Source: Microbacterium sp. (GTDB taxonomy: Bacteria; Actinomycetota; Actinomycetes; Actinomycetales; Microbacteriaceae). Taken from it: DNA of 64,000 nt. Both the position numbers and the translations under genes were made by a program. The notes beneath the pieces are model-generated. The model had not been told where the DNA came from. It saw only the letters and a list, made by a program, of their open reading frames with translations, and did no database searches. This document shows positions 14,992 to 24,552 of this stretch, in pieces (the first letter of the stretch is position 1; every line of letters begins with the position of its first letter). Location: positions 92,588 to 156,587 of the forward strand of contig NZ_JAPSHY010000007.1 in assembly GCF_031179285.1 (NCBI RefSeq), given 5' to 3'.

Positions 14992-17235
14992 CGACGTGAC
15001 GCGATACACGTCGTAGACGGCGTCGATACGGCGCACCGCGTTGAGCACGCGGTCGAGGTGGACGGCGTCGCCCATCTCGAACACGAAACGGCTGAGTGCG
15101 AGCCGGTCGTCGGTCGTCGAGACCGTGGCCGAGAGGATGTTCACGTGGTGCTCGCTGAGCACGCGGGTGACGTCGGAGAGCAGTCCGGACCGATCGAGGG
15201 CCTCGACTTGGATCTGAACCCGGAAGACGCTCTTGGTCGTCGGCGCCCAGGACACGTCGACGAAGCGGTCCTGCTCCGCGCCGAGAGCCTTCACGTTGAC
15301 GCAGTCGGCGCGGTGCACCGAGACTCCGCTGCCGCGGGTGACGAATCCGACGATGGGGTCTCCGGGCACCGGCGTGCAGCATTTTGCGAGCTTCACCAGG
15401 ATGTCAGCCGCGCCGCGCACGAGGATTCCCGAGTCGCCGGCGCGCGGCTCGCGCGTCGGGATGTTGCCTGGCAGTTCGATCGCACCGGTCGTGGTGTCGT
15501 TCGCAGCGACCAGCGCCGTGACCTTCTCGAGCACCGACTGCGTCGAAACGTGCCCCTCGCCGACGGCTGCGTACAAGGCTGAGACATCTTCATACCGCAG
15601 CTGCTGCGCGACCTCGGCGAACGAGTCCTGGCTCATCAGGCGCTGCAGGGGCAGGTTCTGCCGGCGCATCGCCCTGGCGATGGACTCCTTGCCCTGCTCG
15701 ATCGCCTCTTCGCGGCGCTCCTTGGTGAACCATCCGCGGATCTTGTTTCGCGCGCGGGTGCTGCGGACGAACCCGAGCCAATCCTGACTGGGCCCTGCAT
15801 CGGGATTCTTCGACGTGAAGACCTCGACCACGTCGCCGCTTTTCAGCTCGGACTCGAGCGGAACGAGTCGTCCGTTGACCTTGGCCCCCATGGTGCGGTG
15901 ACCGATCTCGGTGTGCACGGCGTAGGCGAAGTCCACCGGGGTGGCACCGGCGGGCAGACCGATGACGCGGCCCTTGGGCGTGAAGACGTAGACCTCCTTC
16001 GCGCCGATCTCGAACCGGAGCGAATCGAGGAACTCGCCCGGGTCGGCCGTCTCCGCCTGCCAGTCCGAGATGTGCGCGAGCCACGCCATGTCGGCGTCCG
16101 AGGCGCGGACTTCCGTCTTGCCGCCGTTCATCCGCTCTTTGTACATCCAGTGCGCGGCGACTCCGTATTCCGCCTGCTGGTGCATCTCGTGCGTGCGGAT
16201 CTGGATCTCGACCGTGCGGCCGCCGGGGCCGATCACTGTCGTATGGAGCGACTGATACAGGTTGAACTTCGGCGTGGCGATGTAGTCCTTGAAGCGGCCG
16301 GGCAGAGGAGTCCAGCGCGCATGGATCGCACCGAGGACCGCGTAGCAGTCGCGGACCGAGCCCACCAGGACGCGGATGCCGATGAGGTCGTAGATGTCAT
16401 CGAACTCGCGCCCGCGGATGACCATCTTCTGATACACCGAGTACAGCTGCTTCGGCCGCCCGACGACCTTGCCGCGGATGCGCAGGTCGCGAAGGTCCTC
16501 ATCGATCTCCTCGACGACCTGCTGCAGATACTTCTCCCGCTGCGGCGTGCGCTGCGCGATGAGACTGTGAATCTCGTTGTAGATCTTAGGATGCAGGACT
16601 GCGAAGGAGAGGTCTTCGAGCTCGGACTTCACGGCCTGGATGCCGAGCCGGTTGGCCAGCGGCGCGTAGATCTCGAGCGTTTCCTTGGCCTTCTTGGAGG
16701 CCTTCTCGGGAGGTACGAAACCCCAGGTGCGGGCGTTGTGCAGCCGGTCGGCGAGCTTGATCAGCAGCACGCGGATGTCCTTCGACATGGCCACGATCAT
16801 CTTGCGGACGGTCTCGGCCTGCGCACTCTCGCCGTACTTCACCTTGTCGAGCTTGGTGACCCCGTCGACCAGCATCGCGACCTCGTCGCCGAACTCCGCG
16901 GTCAGATCGGTCAGCGCATACCCGGTGTCCTCGACGGTGTCGTGCAGCAGCGCTGCCGCGATCGCCCTCGGCCCGAGGCCGAGTTCGGCGAGGATCTGAG
17001 CGACGGCGAGCGGGTGGGTGATGTACGGCTCGCCGCTCTGGCGCAACTGCCCCGCGTGCTTGTCCTTCGCGACCGCGTACGCCCGCTCGATGACGGAGAA
17101 GTCGCCCTTCGGGTGGTTCGCCCTCACCGTTCTGATCAGATTGTCCAGATCGTTGACGCGCGAGGCGCGCGAGAAGATGCGGGGCACGAGGCGACGCAGG
17201 CTCGAGCCTTGCGCCTGCGGATTAGCCTCCGCCAT
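14986..17235 (-). CDS. relA: Bifunctional (p)ppGpp synthetase/hydrolase
   Basis: 749-residue Rel protein setting (p)ppGpp levels in the stringent response. HD hydrolase domain with ALLHDTVEDT (HD near residues 98-99). The synthetase domain contains GRFKDYIATPK; the RFKD (R near 314) is the signature of bifunctional Rel rather than synthetase-only RelA. TGS domain near 415-475 (VYVFTPKGRVIGLPAGATP) and a C-terminal ACT domain near 665-745. ATG with GGAGG 7 nt upstream. Last gene of the yajC-secD-secF-relA run. Confidence 0.97.
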   Translation of the reverse strand: MAEANPQAQGSSLRRLVPRIFSRASRVNDLDNLIRTVRANHPKGDFSVIERAYAVAKDKHAGQLRQSGEPYITHPLAVAQILAELGLGPRAIAAALLHDTVEDTGYALTDLTAEFGDEVAMLVDGVTKLDKVKYGESAQAETVRKMIVAMSKDIRVLLIKLADRLHNARTWGFVPPEKASKKAKETLEIYAPLANRLGIQAVKSELEDLSFAVLHPKIYNEIHSLIAQRTPQREKYLQQVVEEIDEDLRDLRIRGKVVGRPKQLYSVYQKMVIRGREFDDIYDLIGIRVLVGSVRDCYAVLGAIHARWTPLPGRFKDYIATPKFNLYQSLHTTVIGPGGRTVEIQIRTHEMHQQAEYGVAAHWMYKERMNGGKTEVRASDADMAWLAHISDWQAETADPGEFLDSLRFEIGAKEVYVFTPKGRVIGLPAGATPVDFAYAVHTEIGHRTMGAKVNGRLVPLESELKSGDVVEVFTSKNPDAGPSQDWLGFVRSTRARNKIRGWFTKERREEAIEQGKESIARAMRRQNLPLQRLMSQDSFAEVAQQLRYEDVSALYAAVGEGHVSTQSVLEKVTALVAANDTTTGAIELPGNIPTREPRAGDSGILVRGAADILVKLAKCCTPVPGDPIVGFVTRGSGVSVHRADCVNVKALGAEQDRFVDVSWAPTTKSVFRVQIQVEALDRSGLLSDVTRVLSEHHVNILSATVSTTDDRLALSRFVFEMGDAVHLDRVLNAVRRIDAVYDVYRVTSS

Positions 17236-17305
17236 CCATTCACCTCCGGGTCAGAACATCCTACGCGCGCGTGCGAGGTGTCAGCCCCGCATCAGACGGG
17301 CCGGT

Positions 17306-18295
17306 CTACGCGTCGACGGTCGCGCGGGCGCGCGCCTCGCGGATCCGCGCGTCGCGCTCCGCGATCTGCGGTTCCCTCTCGCGGAACAGCGAGTACAGCG
17401 GCGCCGCGACGAACAGCGTCGAGTAGGTCGCCACGAGGATGCCGACGAAGATCGAGAGCGAGATGTCGGTCAGCGTCTCCGCACCGAGCCAGAACGCGCC
17501 GATGAAGAGGATCGCGCCGACAGGAAGAGCCGCGACGACAGAGGTGTTGATGGAGCGGATGAGGGTCTGGTTGACCGCGAGGTTGACGGATTCCCCGAAA
17601 GTGCGCGAACTGTTCTCGCCGTCCTCCGTGGTGTTCTCGCGGATCTTGTCGAAGACGACGGTGGTGTCGTACAGCGAGTACGCGAGGATCGTGAGGAAGC
17701 CGATCACAGCGGCGGGCGAGATCTCGAATCCGGCGAGTGCGTACACCCCGACCGTGATCACGAGCACATCGAGCAGGCCGAGGATCGCGGCGGCCGACAT
17801 CTTCCACGTCCGGAAGTAGATCGCGAGGATGAGGAAGGTCAGTGCGAGGAAGATCGCGAGCCCCCAGAGCGACTGCCGCGTCACGTTCTCGCCCCAGGCG
17901 GGTCCGATGAACGACGACGCGACGCCGTCGGGATCCACCTCGTACGCCTCGGCGAGGGCATCGGCGACCTGCTGGGTCTCCTCGGCGCTCATCTGGTCGG
18001 TCTGGACGCGGATGTCCCGGTCGCTGACGACGACGACCTTCGTGTTGGCACCGGGCACCACCGATCGCACGGCATCGGTGGCACGACCCTGATCCGTCGT
18101 GGAAGGCGCCTGAACGGTGAACTGAGAGCCGCCGGTGAACTCGATCGAGAACTGGATGGGGCGCAGCAGCGGCACGAGGGCCGAGGCGACGACCAGCGCG
18201 ATCGCGATGATGAACCACAGCCGGCGGCGGCCCACGAACGGGAAGGAGGTCTTACCCGTGTAGAGGTTGTTGCCGAACTCATTCATGGAAGCCAT
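17306..18295 (-). CDS. secF: Protein translocase subunit SecF
   Basis: 329-residue membrane partner of SecD; the pair uses the proton gradient to help protein export through SecYEG. It has one N-terminal membrane helix (LWFIIAIALVVASALVPLLR), a periplasmic-type domain (FSIEFTGGSQFTVQAP), then five helices with the SecD/SecF motif AYSLYDTTVVFDKIRENT. The ATG overlaps the secD stop as TGATG. The C-terminus is a short basic soluble tail. Confidence 0.96.
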   Translation of the reverse strand: MASMNEFGNNLYTGKTSFPFVGRRRLWFIIAIALVVASALVPLLRPIQFSIEFTGGSQFTVQAPSTTDQGRATDAVRSVVPGANTKVVVVSDRDIRVQTDQMSAEETQQVADALAEAYEVDPDGVASSFIGPAWGENVTRQSLWGLAIFLALTFLILAIYFRTWKMSAAAILGLLDVLVITVGVYALAGFEISPAAVIGFLTILAYSLYDTTVVFDKIRENTTEDGENSSRTFGESVNLAVNQTLIRSINTSVVAALPVGAILFIGAFWLGAETLTDISLSIFVGILVATYSTLFVAAPLYSLFREREPQIAERDARIREARARATVDA

Positions 18296-20025
18296 CAGGC
18301 GTCTCCCTCACTTGCGGAGTTCGTCGTTCGATCGCCCGCGAGGGCTTCTGCGCGTTTGCGTTCCGCGATGGTCTGTCGTCGCTCGGCCTCGCCGCGCGAG
18401 CGGGCGATCTTCGCGGAGCGACCGACGGTGGTCGGTGCCACCTCGCGATACTGCGTGCGGGTGCGGTACACCGCACCGAGCGACTCAGGGTCGAGCCCGG
18501 ACAGCGGGTGCCCTCCCCCGAAGAATCGCGTGCGGGCGAGCAGCTGCATGACCGGGTGCGTGAAGATGACGAAGATGAACACGTCGATGAGCGTCGTGAG
18601 ACCGAGCGTGAACGCGAAGCCCTTCACCGTGGCATCCGCGAGGACGTAGAGCACGACGGCGGCGAGGACGTTGATCGACTTGGAGATGTAGATGGTGCGC
18701 TTCGCACGGCCCCAGCCGTCCTCCACGGCGGTCGTGATCGACTTGCCGTCGCGGAGCTCGTCTCGGATGCGCTCGAAGTACACGATGAACGAGTCGGCCG
18801 TGAACCCGATGGAGACGATCAACCCCGCGACACCGGCGAGCGAGAGCCGGAATCCCAGGCGCCACGCGAGGATGCACACGATGACGTAGGTCAGCACCGC
18901 CATCACGATGATCGAGGCGATGATCACCGTCCCGAGGGCCCGGTAGCTGATGAGCGAGTAGATCGCGACGAGCGCGAGCCCGATGAGACCTGCGATGAGA
19001 CCGATCTGCAGCTGCTGCGTTCCGAGGGTCGCCGAGATGGTGTCGGAGCTCTCCACGACGAAGCTCAGCGGCAGCGCGCCGTACTTCAGCTGATCGGCGA
19101 GGGTCTTGGAGCTCTCCTGGGTGAAGTCGCCGGAGATGCTCGGGCGGCCGTCGAGGATGAGACCGTTCATCCTCGGCGCGGAGATGACCTTGCCGTCCAG
19201 CACGAACGCGAACTGGTCGCGCGGCGTCAGCCCCTCGAGTCGGTTCTGGTTCAGGCGCTGGCTGACCTCGCCGAACACGTCGGTGCCCTTGCCGTTGAGC
19301 GTGAGCTGAACCGTCCACGTGCCGGACTGCGGATCGCGGCCGCTGACTGCGTCGTTGATGACGGTGCCGTCGAGTTCCTGCGGACCGAGGAGGAACTTCG
19401 CCGTCCCGAGGTCGTCACAGGTGATCAGCGGCTCGTCGGCCGGTGCATTCGCGGCATCCTCGGCGGGGTTGCTGCAGTCGTAGGCGAGGAATTCGGCGTT
19501 GAGCTTCGGGGTGATCCACGCCAGATCGCTCGCATCGGTGGGCTCGGCTGTCGGAGCTGCCTCCAAGGAGGGGTCCGGTGCCGGGTACGGCGTGTTGTTG
19601 CCGTCCTCGCCGACGAACTCGTTCGTCGGCGCGTTCGTCGCGAGCACGGCGCGGAACTCCAGCTGCGCACTGGCCTGAATGCGCTCGCGCGTCTCGTCAT
19701 CCACCGCACCCGGTACCTGGACGACGATGTTCCGGCCGCCCTCGGTGGTGATGTCGGCCTCGGCGACGCCGGAGGCGTCGACGCGCTGCCGGATGATGGC
19801 CGCCGCCTGGTCGAGCTGCTCCTGCGTGGGAGCGGAGCCGTCCTCCGTGACCGCGCCGAGGATGATCTGCGTGCCGCCCTGAAGATCGAGCGCCAGTTCC
19901 GGCGTCCACGAGCTCTTCTGGAACCCGTACACGCCGAGGGCGTTGACGCCGAAGAGGGCTGCCGTCACCAGGAGCAGGCCGAGAAGGACCCGCCAGGCGT
20001 GACGGACCGGAGAGGATGAAGCCAC
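18295..20025 (-). CDS. secD: Protein translocase subunit SecD
   Basis: 576-residue export motor subunit. N-terminal helix (VLLGLLLVTAALFGVNALGV), then LALDLQGGTQIILGAV, which is the SecD signature, and the P1 head domain. The C-terminal half has five helices including AGLIVSIGFTADSFIVYFER. A roughly 60-residue low-complexity insert with Ala, Pro, Thr and Asp (about 140-200) sits in the exported domain, as seen in actinobacterial SecD. GTG start. It is followed by secF and preceded by yajC. Confidence 0.96.
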   Translation of the reverse strand: MASSSPVRHAWRVLLGLLLVTAALFGVNALGVYGFQKSSWTPELALDLQGGTQIILGAVTEDGSAPTQEQLDQAAAIIRQRVDASGVAEADITTEGGRNIVVQVPGAVDDETRERIQASAQLEFRAVLATNAPTNEFVGEDGNNTPYPAPDPSLEAAPTAEPTDASDLAWITPKLNAEFLAYDCSNPAEDAANAPADEPLITCDDLGTAKFLLGPQELDGTVINDAVSGRDPQSGTWTVQLTLNGKGTDVFGEVSQRLNQNRLEGLTPRDQFAFVLDGKVISAPRMNGLILDGRPSISGDFTQESSKTLADQLKYGALPLSFVVESSDTISATLGTQQLQIGLIAGLIGLALVAIYSLISYRALGTVIIASIIVMAVLTYVIVCILAWRLGFRLSLAGVAGLIVSIGFTADSFIVYFERIRDELRDGKSITTAVEDGWGRAKRTIYISKSINVLAAVVLYVLADATVKGFAFTLGLTTLIDVFIFVIFTHPVMQLLARTRFFGGGHPLSGLDPESLGAVYRTRTQYREVAPTTVGRSAKIARSRGEAERRQTIAERKRAEALAGDRTTNSASEGDA

Positions 20026-20080
20026 GTGAGTTCAGCTTTCTGAGTTGCCGGAGTGCCGCGAGCGGCGGATCGCCGAGGAC

Positions 20081-20518
20081 TTACTTGGTGTCGTCGGAAT
20101 CGCGATCGAGACGCGCGCGCGTCTCTTCCGTCGTCTCCATGCCCGAGGTCGCCTGCGCGCCCGACGCGGGCGCGGTGTTCGGGGTCGTGTCATCTGCGGG
20201 CAGCGCTGCGTCGTCGGCGACGGCATCCTCGACGATGACGTCCTTGGGCTCCACGATGCGCAGGATCGCCTGGCTGTGCACCTCGATGATCGTGCCCGGG
20301 GCGATCTCGACGAGAGCGGGTGCGTCGAGATCCTCGGCGTCGTACGCGACGATGGTGCCGAAGATGCCGCCCTGCAGGAGCACCTTCACACCCGGAAGGG
20401 TCTTGGACGCCTTCTCCTCCTGCTCTGCCTTCATCTGCTTCGTGCGCTTGCGCGTGTTGAAGATCATGAAGACCAGGAGGACCGCAAGGAGGCCGAAGAG
20501 GAGGAATTCCATTGGCAT
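20081..20518 (-). CDS. yajC: Preprotein translocase subunit YajC
   Basis: 145 residues, longer than the roughly 110 of E. coli because of an acidic, disordered C-terminal tail (about 95-145, ending RARLDRDSDDTK). One N-terminal helix (FLLFGLLAVLLVFMIFNTRK), then the KTLPGVKVLLQGGIFGTIV region typical of YajC. It associates with SecDF. 55 nt before secD and 73 nt after ruvB on the same strand; an AAAGG ribosome site precedes the ATG. Confidence 0.93.
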   Translation of the reverse strand: MPMEFLLFGLLAVLLVFMIFNTRKRTKQMKAEQEEKASKTLPGVKVLLQGGIFGTIVAYDAEDLDAPALVEIAPGTIIEVHSQAILRIVEPKDVIVEDAVADDAALPADDTTPNTAPASGAQATSGMETTEETRARLDRDSDDTK

Positions 20519-20591
20519 GGGTAAGCGCCTTTCTCAGGTGCACGCGCCAGCCTTTGGGCGCACAAGGGGATCAGGGAGAAGTCTTCAGCGA

Positions 20592-21620
20592 TTATAGGTC
20601 ATCGAGGCGCAGTGCCCCGTCCGGGTGGGGCACGCCGAGGTGCGTGTACGCCTCCGGCATCGCGATCCGCCCTCGAGGCGTCCGGCCGAGATAGCCGATG
20701 CGGACGAGGTATGGCTCGACCACGCTCTCCACGGTCTCTGCCTCTTCACCGACAGCGACCGCAAGGGTGCTCAGACCCACCGGACCGCCGCGGAACCGCC
20801 GCACGAGCGCCTCGAGCACGGCGCGATCGAGCCGGTCAAGACCGATCGAGTCGACGTCGTAGAGCTCCAGAGCTGCGCGCACGTCGCCGATCGAGGCGGC
20901 TGATCCCGCGCCGTGCACCAGCGCGTAGTCGCGCACGCGCCTGAGCAACCTGTTGGCGATGCGCGGGGTGCCGCGGGATCGGCGGGCGATCTCGGCGAGC
21001 GAATCCGCGGGAAGATCCACACCGAGCACTCCGGCGGACCGCCCGATCACCTGTTCGAGCTCCGCCTCCTCATAGAACTCCAGGTGACCGGTGAAGCCGA
21101 AGCGGTCGCGGAGCGGATTGGGCAGGAGCCCTGAGCGGGTGGTCGCTCCCACCAGGGTGAACGGTGCGAGATCCAGTGGGATGCTGGTGGCACCGGCGCC
21201 CTTCCCGACCATGATGTCGATGCGGAAGTCCTCCATCGCGAGGTACAGCATCTCCTCGGCGGATCGGGCCATGCGGTGGATCTCGTCGATGAAGAGCACC
21301 TCGCCGGGGACGAGGCTCGACAACAGTGCGGCGAGATCGCCCGCATGCTGGATCGCGGGCCCGCTGGACAGTCGCAACGGGCGCTGACTCTCGTGCGCCA
21401 CGATCATGGCCAGCGTCGTCTTGCCGAGTCCCGGCGGGCCCGCGAGGAGGATGTGATCGGCGGGCCGGCTTTGGATGCGGGCAGCGTCCAGAAGCAGCTG
21501 CAGCTGACCGCGGACCTTCTGCTGACCGACGAACTCGCCGAGACTCGTGGGTCGAAGTGCCCCTTCGATCGCGAGCTCGATGTCGTCGACCGGTTCCGCC
21601 GTTTCGCGACCCTCAACCAC
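20592..21620 (-). CDS. ruvB: Holliday junction branch migration DNA helicase RuvB
   Basis: 342-residue AAA+ motor that drives branch migration with RuvA. Walker [10 protein letters not shown] near residues 61-69, Walker [11 protein letters not shown] near 108-117, and sensor region [18 protein letters not shown]. The C-terminal winged helix includes [16 protein letters not shown] and [16 protein letters not shown]. The GTG start lies within the end of ruvA (8-nt overlap), so the two are translationally coupled. Confidence 0.97.
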   Translation of the reverse strand: MVEGRETAEPVDDIELAIEGALRPTSLGEFVGQQKVRGQLQLLLDAARIQSRPADHILLAGPPGLGKTTLAMIVAHESQRPLRLSSGPAIQHAGDLAALLSSLVPGEVLFIDEIHRMARSAEEMLYLAMEDFRIDIMVGKGAGATSIPLDLAPFTLVGATTRSGLLPNPLRDRFGFTGHLEFYEEAELEQVIGRSAGVLGVDLPADSLAEIARRSRGTPRIANRLLRRVRDYALVHGAGSAASIGDVRAALELYDVDSIGLDRLDRAVLEALVRRFRGGPVGLSTLAVAVGEEAETVESVVEPYLVRIGYLGRTPRGRIAMPEAYTHLGVPHPDGALRLDDL

Positions 21621-22233
21621 GCGGCTGACCCCCCTGCGCCGGTCCGAGCAGCGCGAGCGTGCGTCGCAGCAGCAACGCGACCGAAGCCTGCTCGGCCACG
21701 GTCGCCTCCGCCGCCGTCTGCGCGGCAGCCTCGGCCGCGACCTTCTCCGACCAGCCCAGTCCGACGAGCGCGGCGGCCACTTGGCTCACGATGTCCTTCT
21801 CGGTGCCGGCTGCGGTCTTGGGCGCGAGACCGATGGGCCGGACCTTGCCGGCAAGCTGCAGCACGATGAGCTTCGCCGTCTTCGGCCCGATGCCCGATAC
21901 GCGCCGGAACGGGGCGTCGTCCTCGCCGGTCACAGCCTCGGCGATCTGGTCGACGGTGAGATGCGCGAGCACACCGAGAGCCGACTTCGGTCCGACACCG
22001 GTGACACTGATGAGCAGCCCGAACACCTCGAGCTCGCTGCGCTCGGCGAATCCGTAGAGCGACAGCGCATCCTCGCGGACGATGAGGCTGGTGTGCAGCA
22101 GCAGCCTCTCACCCACGGTTGCCGTGTGAGCGACGTCGGGGGGAACGGCGACGGCGAACCCCACGCCGCCGACATCGAGGACGACCTGATCAGGCGTCGT
22201 GTGCAGGACGACGCCGTGCAGGGAGGAGATCAT
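21613..22233 (-). CDS. ruvA: Holliday junction branch migration complex subunit RuvA
   Basis: 206 residues: N-terminal OB domain ([20 protein letters not shown]), central tandem helix-hairpin-helix ([30 protein letters not shown]) that binds the junction, and a flexible linker to domain III, which contacts RuvB. Directly upstream is TAGGCT 6 nt before the ATG, and an SOS-like box lies further up inside ruvC, so ruvA-ruvB may have their own promoter besides read-through from ruvC. Confidence 0.97.
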   Translation of the reverse strand: MISSLHGVVLHTTPDQVVLDVGGVGFAVAVPPDVAHTATVGERLLLHTSLIVREDALSLYGFAERSELEVFGLLISVTGVGPKSALGVLAHLTVDQIAEAVTGEDDAPFRRVSGIGPKTAKLIVLQLAGKVRPIGLAPKTAAGTEKDIVSQVAAALVGLGWSEKVAAEAAAQTAAEATVAEQASVALLLRRTLALLGPAQGGQPRG

Positions 22234-22239
22234 CTGCCC

Positions 22240-22245
22240 AGCCTA
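22240..22245 (-). promoter_or_regulatory. -10 element of a leaderless ruvA promoter
   Basis: TAGGCT with exactly 6 nt before the ruvA ATG, overlapping the last bases of ruvC. Confidence 0.5.
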
Positions 22246-22827
22246 TGGCGCGGATCGTATGTATGTTCGAGCGACACGCTCGGCGTCCGCCCAGGCGCGC
22301 TGGGCGGGGGTGAGTGCGCCTGCAGCGGAGGCGTCGCCACTCCCCCGCCGCCAGGCATGGCAGAGCGCGATCGCCAGAGCGTCGGCGGCATCCGCCGGCT
22401 GCGGCGGAGCGTCGAGGCGAAGAATCCGGGCGATCATCGACTGCACCTGTCGCTTGTCGGCGGAACCGTACCCGGTCACGGCGGCTTTGACCTCGCTCGG
22501 CGTGTGCGTCGCGGCTGGGAGGCCGGCTTCTGCGGCGAGCAGCAGCGCGACGCCGCTGGCCTGCGCCGTGCCCATCACGGTGTGGCTGTTCTGCTGCGCG
22601 AACACCCGTTCCACCGCGATCGCGTCGGGCCGGTGTGCGGCGATGACCTCACGGATGCCGGCGGCGACGACGGCGAGCCGTTCGCCGATGGGCGCGTCCG
22701 GCGAGGAGCGGATCACGCCGACGTGCACGAGCGTGCCGCGGCGGTCGCGGCCGACGTCGACGACGCCGACCCCGCATCGCGTGAGGCCGGGATCGATGCC
22801 GAGCACGCGCAACGAGGAGGTGGTCAC
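22243..22827 (-). CDS. ruvC: Crossover junction endodeoxyribonuclease RuvC
   Basis: 194-residue nuclease that cuts Holliday junctions after RuvAB. First catalytic Asp in [17 protein letters not shown] near residue 12, Glu in [16 protein letters not shown] near 72, and the paired Asp in [13 protein letters not shown] near 145. GTG start. TAGCCT 6 nt before it overlaps the stop codon (TAG) of the upstream methyltransferase gene, suggesting a leaderless start for ruvC. Confidence 0.96.
   Translation of the reverse strand: MTTSSLRVLGIDPGLTRCGVGVVDVGRDRRGTLVHVGVIRSSPDAPIGERLAVVAAGIREVIAAHRPDAIAVERVFAQQNSHTVMGTAQASGVALLLAAEAGLPAATHTPSEVKAAVTGYGSADKRQVQSMIARILRLDAPPQPADAADALAIALCHAWRRGSGDASAAGALTPAQRAWADAERVARTYIRSAP
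22255..22270 (-). promoter_or_regulatory. LexA/SOS-box-like element before ruvA
   Basis: On the minus strand TCGAAC-ATAC-ATACGA. The left half matches the actinobacterial SOS consensus TCGAAC-N4-GTTCGA fully; the right half matches in 4 of 6. It sits inside the 3' end of ruvC at the -35 position of the proposed ruvA promoter. Confidence 0.4.
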
Positions 22828-22833
22828 CTCGCC

Positions 22834-22839
22834 AGGCTA
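22834..22839 (-). promoter_or_regulatory. -10 element of a leaderless ruvC promoter
   Basis: TAGCCT with 6 nt before the ruvC GTG; its first three bases are the stop codon of the gene upstream. Confidence 0.5.
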
Positions 22840-23640
22840 AGCGCTCGAAGCGGTGCCTCGGCGCAGACTCGCCTCGACGCTGGCGGGTTCCGCGTCGCCC
22901 GAAGCGACGGGCTTCAGCACGATCAGCCAGGAGGTGTAGTGCTCGATCACGCGACCTCCGAGGTCGCGCACCGCGCCCGCTGCCTGATCGACCTCTGCCG
23001 TGCTCCAGTCGCTGAATGTGCTGAAGAGGGCCCGCACCTGCCCCGCATCGAGCTCGACCGACCATCGGTATGCCGACGAGTGCTCGACCTCGAAGCGGCC
23101 GCCTGCCGTCAGCCGGGCGGCCGTCACCGTCGCGTCCTCGGCATCCGCACCGCGCCGGAGTGGAGACTGACGATCGCGCACGATCCGTGCGATGCGCTCG
23201 CGGAACGGCGTGACCACCGTCGCGTCGCCGAAGACGTTGCGCCAGACCAGGAAGCGCCCGGTGGGTCTCAGCACCCGCGCGATCTTCGGCAGAACGATGT
23301 CGAGATCCATCCAGTGGATCGACGTGGCGGCGACGGCGAGGTCGAACGAGGCTCGGTCGAGTTCGAGGTCCTCGGCGCGGCCGACGATCACCTCCGCAGC
23401 CGGACACGCCTCCGCCAGCAGGGCGGCGAGCCGGGCACCGGGCTCGACCGCCGTGACGTGCAGGCCCGCGGCGAGCATCGGACCGGTCGCCTGCCCTGTG
23501 CCCGCTCCGATGTCGAGCGCACGGTTCCCGCGGCGAAGGAGCCCGCGGTCCCGCAGCGTCGCCCAGAGCTCAGGCGGGTACGGGGGTCTGGAGCTCACGT
23601 AGTCGTCCGCGTGGGCCTCGAAGTGCATCGGATCGGGCAT
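22837..23640 (-). CDS. Class I SAM-dependent methyltransferase
   Basis: 267 residues. SAM-binding motif I LDIGAGTGQATGPML near 43-57, the acidic residue after strand 2 (VTAVEPGARL), and motif IV region FDLAVAATSIHWMDLD. The HWMD motif is typical of the small methyltransferase-11 type enzymes of Actinobacteria. Substrate unknown. It lies between yebC and ruvC, where many relatives have no gene; it is on the same strand and only 9 nt from ruvC. It may simply be carried in the operon rather than act in repair. Confidence 0.85.
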   Translation of the reverse strand: MPDPMHFEAHADDYVSSRPPYPPELWATLRDRGLLRRGNRALDIGAGTGQATGPMLAAGLHVTAVEPGARLAALLAEACPAAEVIVGRAEDLELDRASFDLAVAATSIHWMDLDIVLPKIARVLRPTGRFLVWRNVFGDATVVTPFRERIARIVRDRQSPLRRGADAEDATVTAARLTAGGRFEVEHSSAYRWSVELDAGQVRALFSTFSDWSTAEVDQAAGAVRDLGGRVIEHYTSWLIVLKPVASGDAEPASVEASLRRGTASSA

Positions 23641-23668
23641 CGCCGCGGACTCTCGGCTCAGCGACGAC

Positions 23669-24430
23669 TCAGGACTCGTCGTTCTCGAGTTCGGCCTGCA
23701 CCTCAGCTGTGAGATCGAAGTTGCTGAAGACGCTCTGCACGTCGTCGCTGTCTTCGAGTGCGTCGATGAGGCGGAAGATCTTGCGGGCGGTGTCCGCGTC
23801 GACTTCGACCTTCAGGTTCGGCACGAACTCGACATCGGCGGATTCGTACTCGATGCCCGCCTCCTGCAGGGCGGTTCGCACAGCGACCAGATCGGAGGCC
23901 TCGGTGATGACAGCGAAGCCGTCACCATGCGGCTCGACCTCTTCGGCACCGGCCTCGAGGACGGCCATCATGATGTCATCCTCCGTGGTGCCCTCCGAAC
24001 CGACCACGATGACGCCCTTGCGGGTGAAGTTGTAGGCGACGCTGCCGGGGTCGGCGAGGTTGCCTCCGTTGCGGCTCAGGGCGGTGCGGACCTCGGCGGC
24101 CGCCCGGTTCTTGTTGTCCGTCAGGCACTCGATCATGAGAGCGACGCCGTTGGGACCGTAGCCCTCATACATGATCGAGGTGTACTCGACGGACTCGCCG
24201 CCGATGCCTGCCCCGCGCTTGATCGCGCGGTCGATGTTGTCCTTGGGAACCGAGGTCTTCTTCGCCTTGAGCACCGCGTCGAAGAGCGTCGGGTTGCCCT
24301 GCAGGTCGGCACCGCCGAGCTTCGCGGCGACCTCGATGTTCTTGATGAGCTTGGCCCACGACTTCGCACGGCGAGAGTCGATGATCGCCTTCTTGTGCTT
24401 CGTCGTCGCCCACTTGGAATGCCCGGACAT
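23669..24430 (-). CDS. yebC: YebC/PmpR-family protein
   Basis: 253 residues, starting [20 protein letters not shown], the typical opening of the family. Internal marks are [20 protein letters not shown] and [12 protein letters not shown], and the C-terminal part is acidic. YebC was first described as a DNA-binding regulator near ruvC; later work assigns some family members a role in translating proline-rich sequences. The ATG has GGAGAA upstream and a likely -10 (TAGACT) about 50 nt up. Confidence 0.95.
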   Translation of the reverse strand: MSGHSKWATTKHKKAIIDSRRAKSWAKLIKNIEVAAKLGGADLQGNPTLFDAVLKAKKTSVPKDNIDRAIKRGAGIGGESVEYTSIMYEGYGPNGVALMIECLTDNKNRAAAEVRTALSRNGGNLADPGSVAYNFTRKGVIVVGSEGTTEDDIMMAVLEAGAEEVEPHGDGFAVITEASDLVAVRTALQEAGIEYESADVEFVPNLKVEVDADTARKIFRLIDALEDSDDVQSVFSNFDLTAEVQAELENDES

Positions 24431-24478
24431 AATTCTCCGCTCGTCGTCTCCGCCCGGGCCGTGCCCAGGGCGTCGTCC

Positions 24479-24484
24479 AGTCTA
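24479..24484 (-). promoter_or_regulatory. Candidate -10 of yebC
   Basis: TAGACT on the minus strand, about 48 nt before the yebC ATG, leaving a leader with GGAGAA. It would also head the methyltransferase and ruv genes by read-through. Confidence 0.45.
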
Positions 24485-24552
24485 ACAACCGGCCGGCGCG
24501 GCTCACCGGGAAGGGCTTGTCCGGGTCCCGGCCCGGTGGGAGACTTGCGCAC

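Noticed and set aside
15898..20019. Very long plus-strand frames opposite relA and secD/secF
   Set aside because: Composition is Arg/Asp/Val-rich shadow sequence, and the minus-strand genes carry all conserved motifs.
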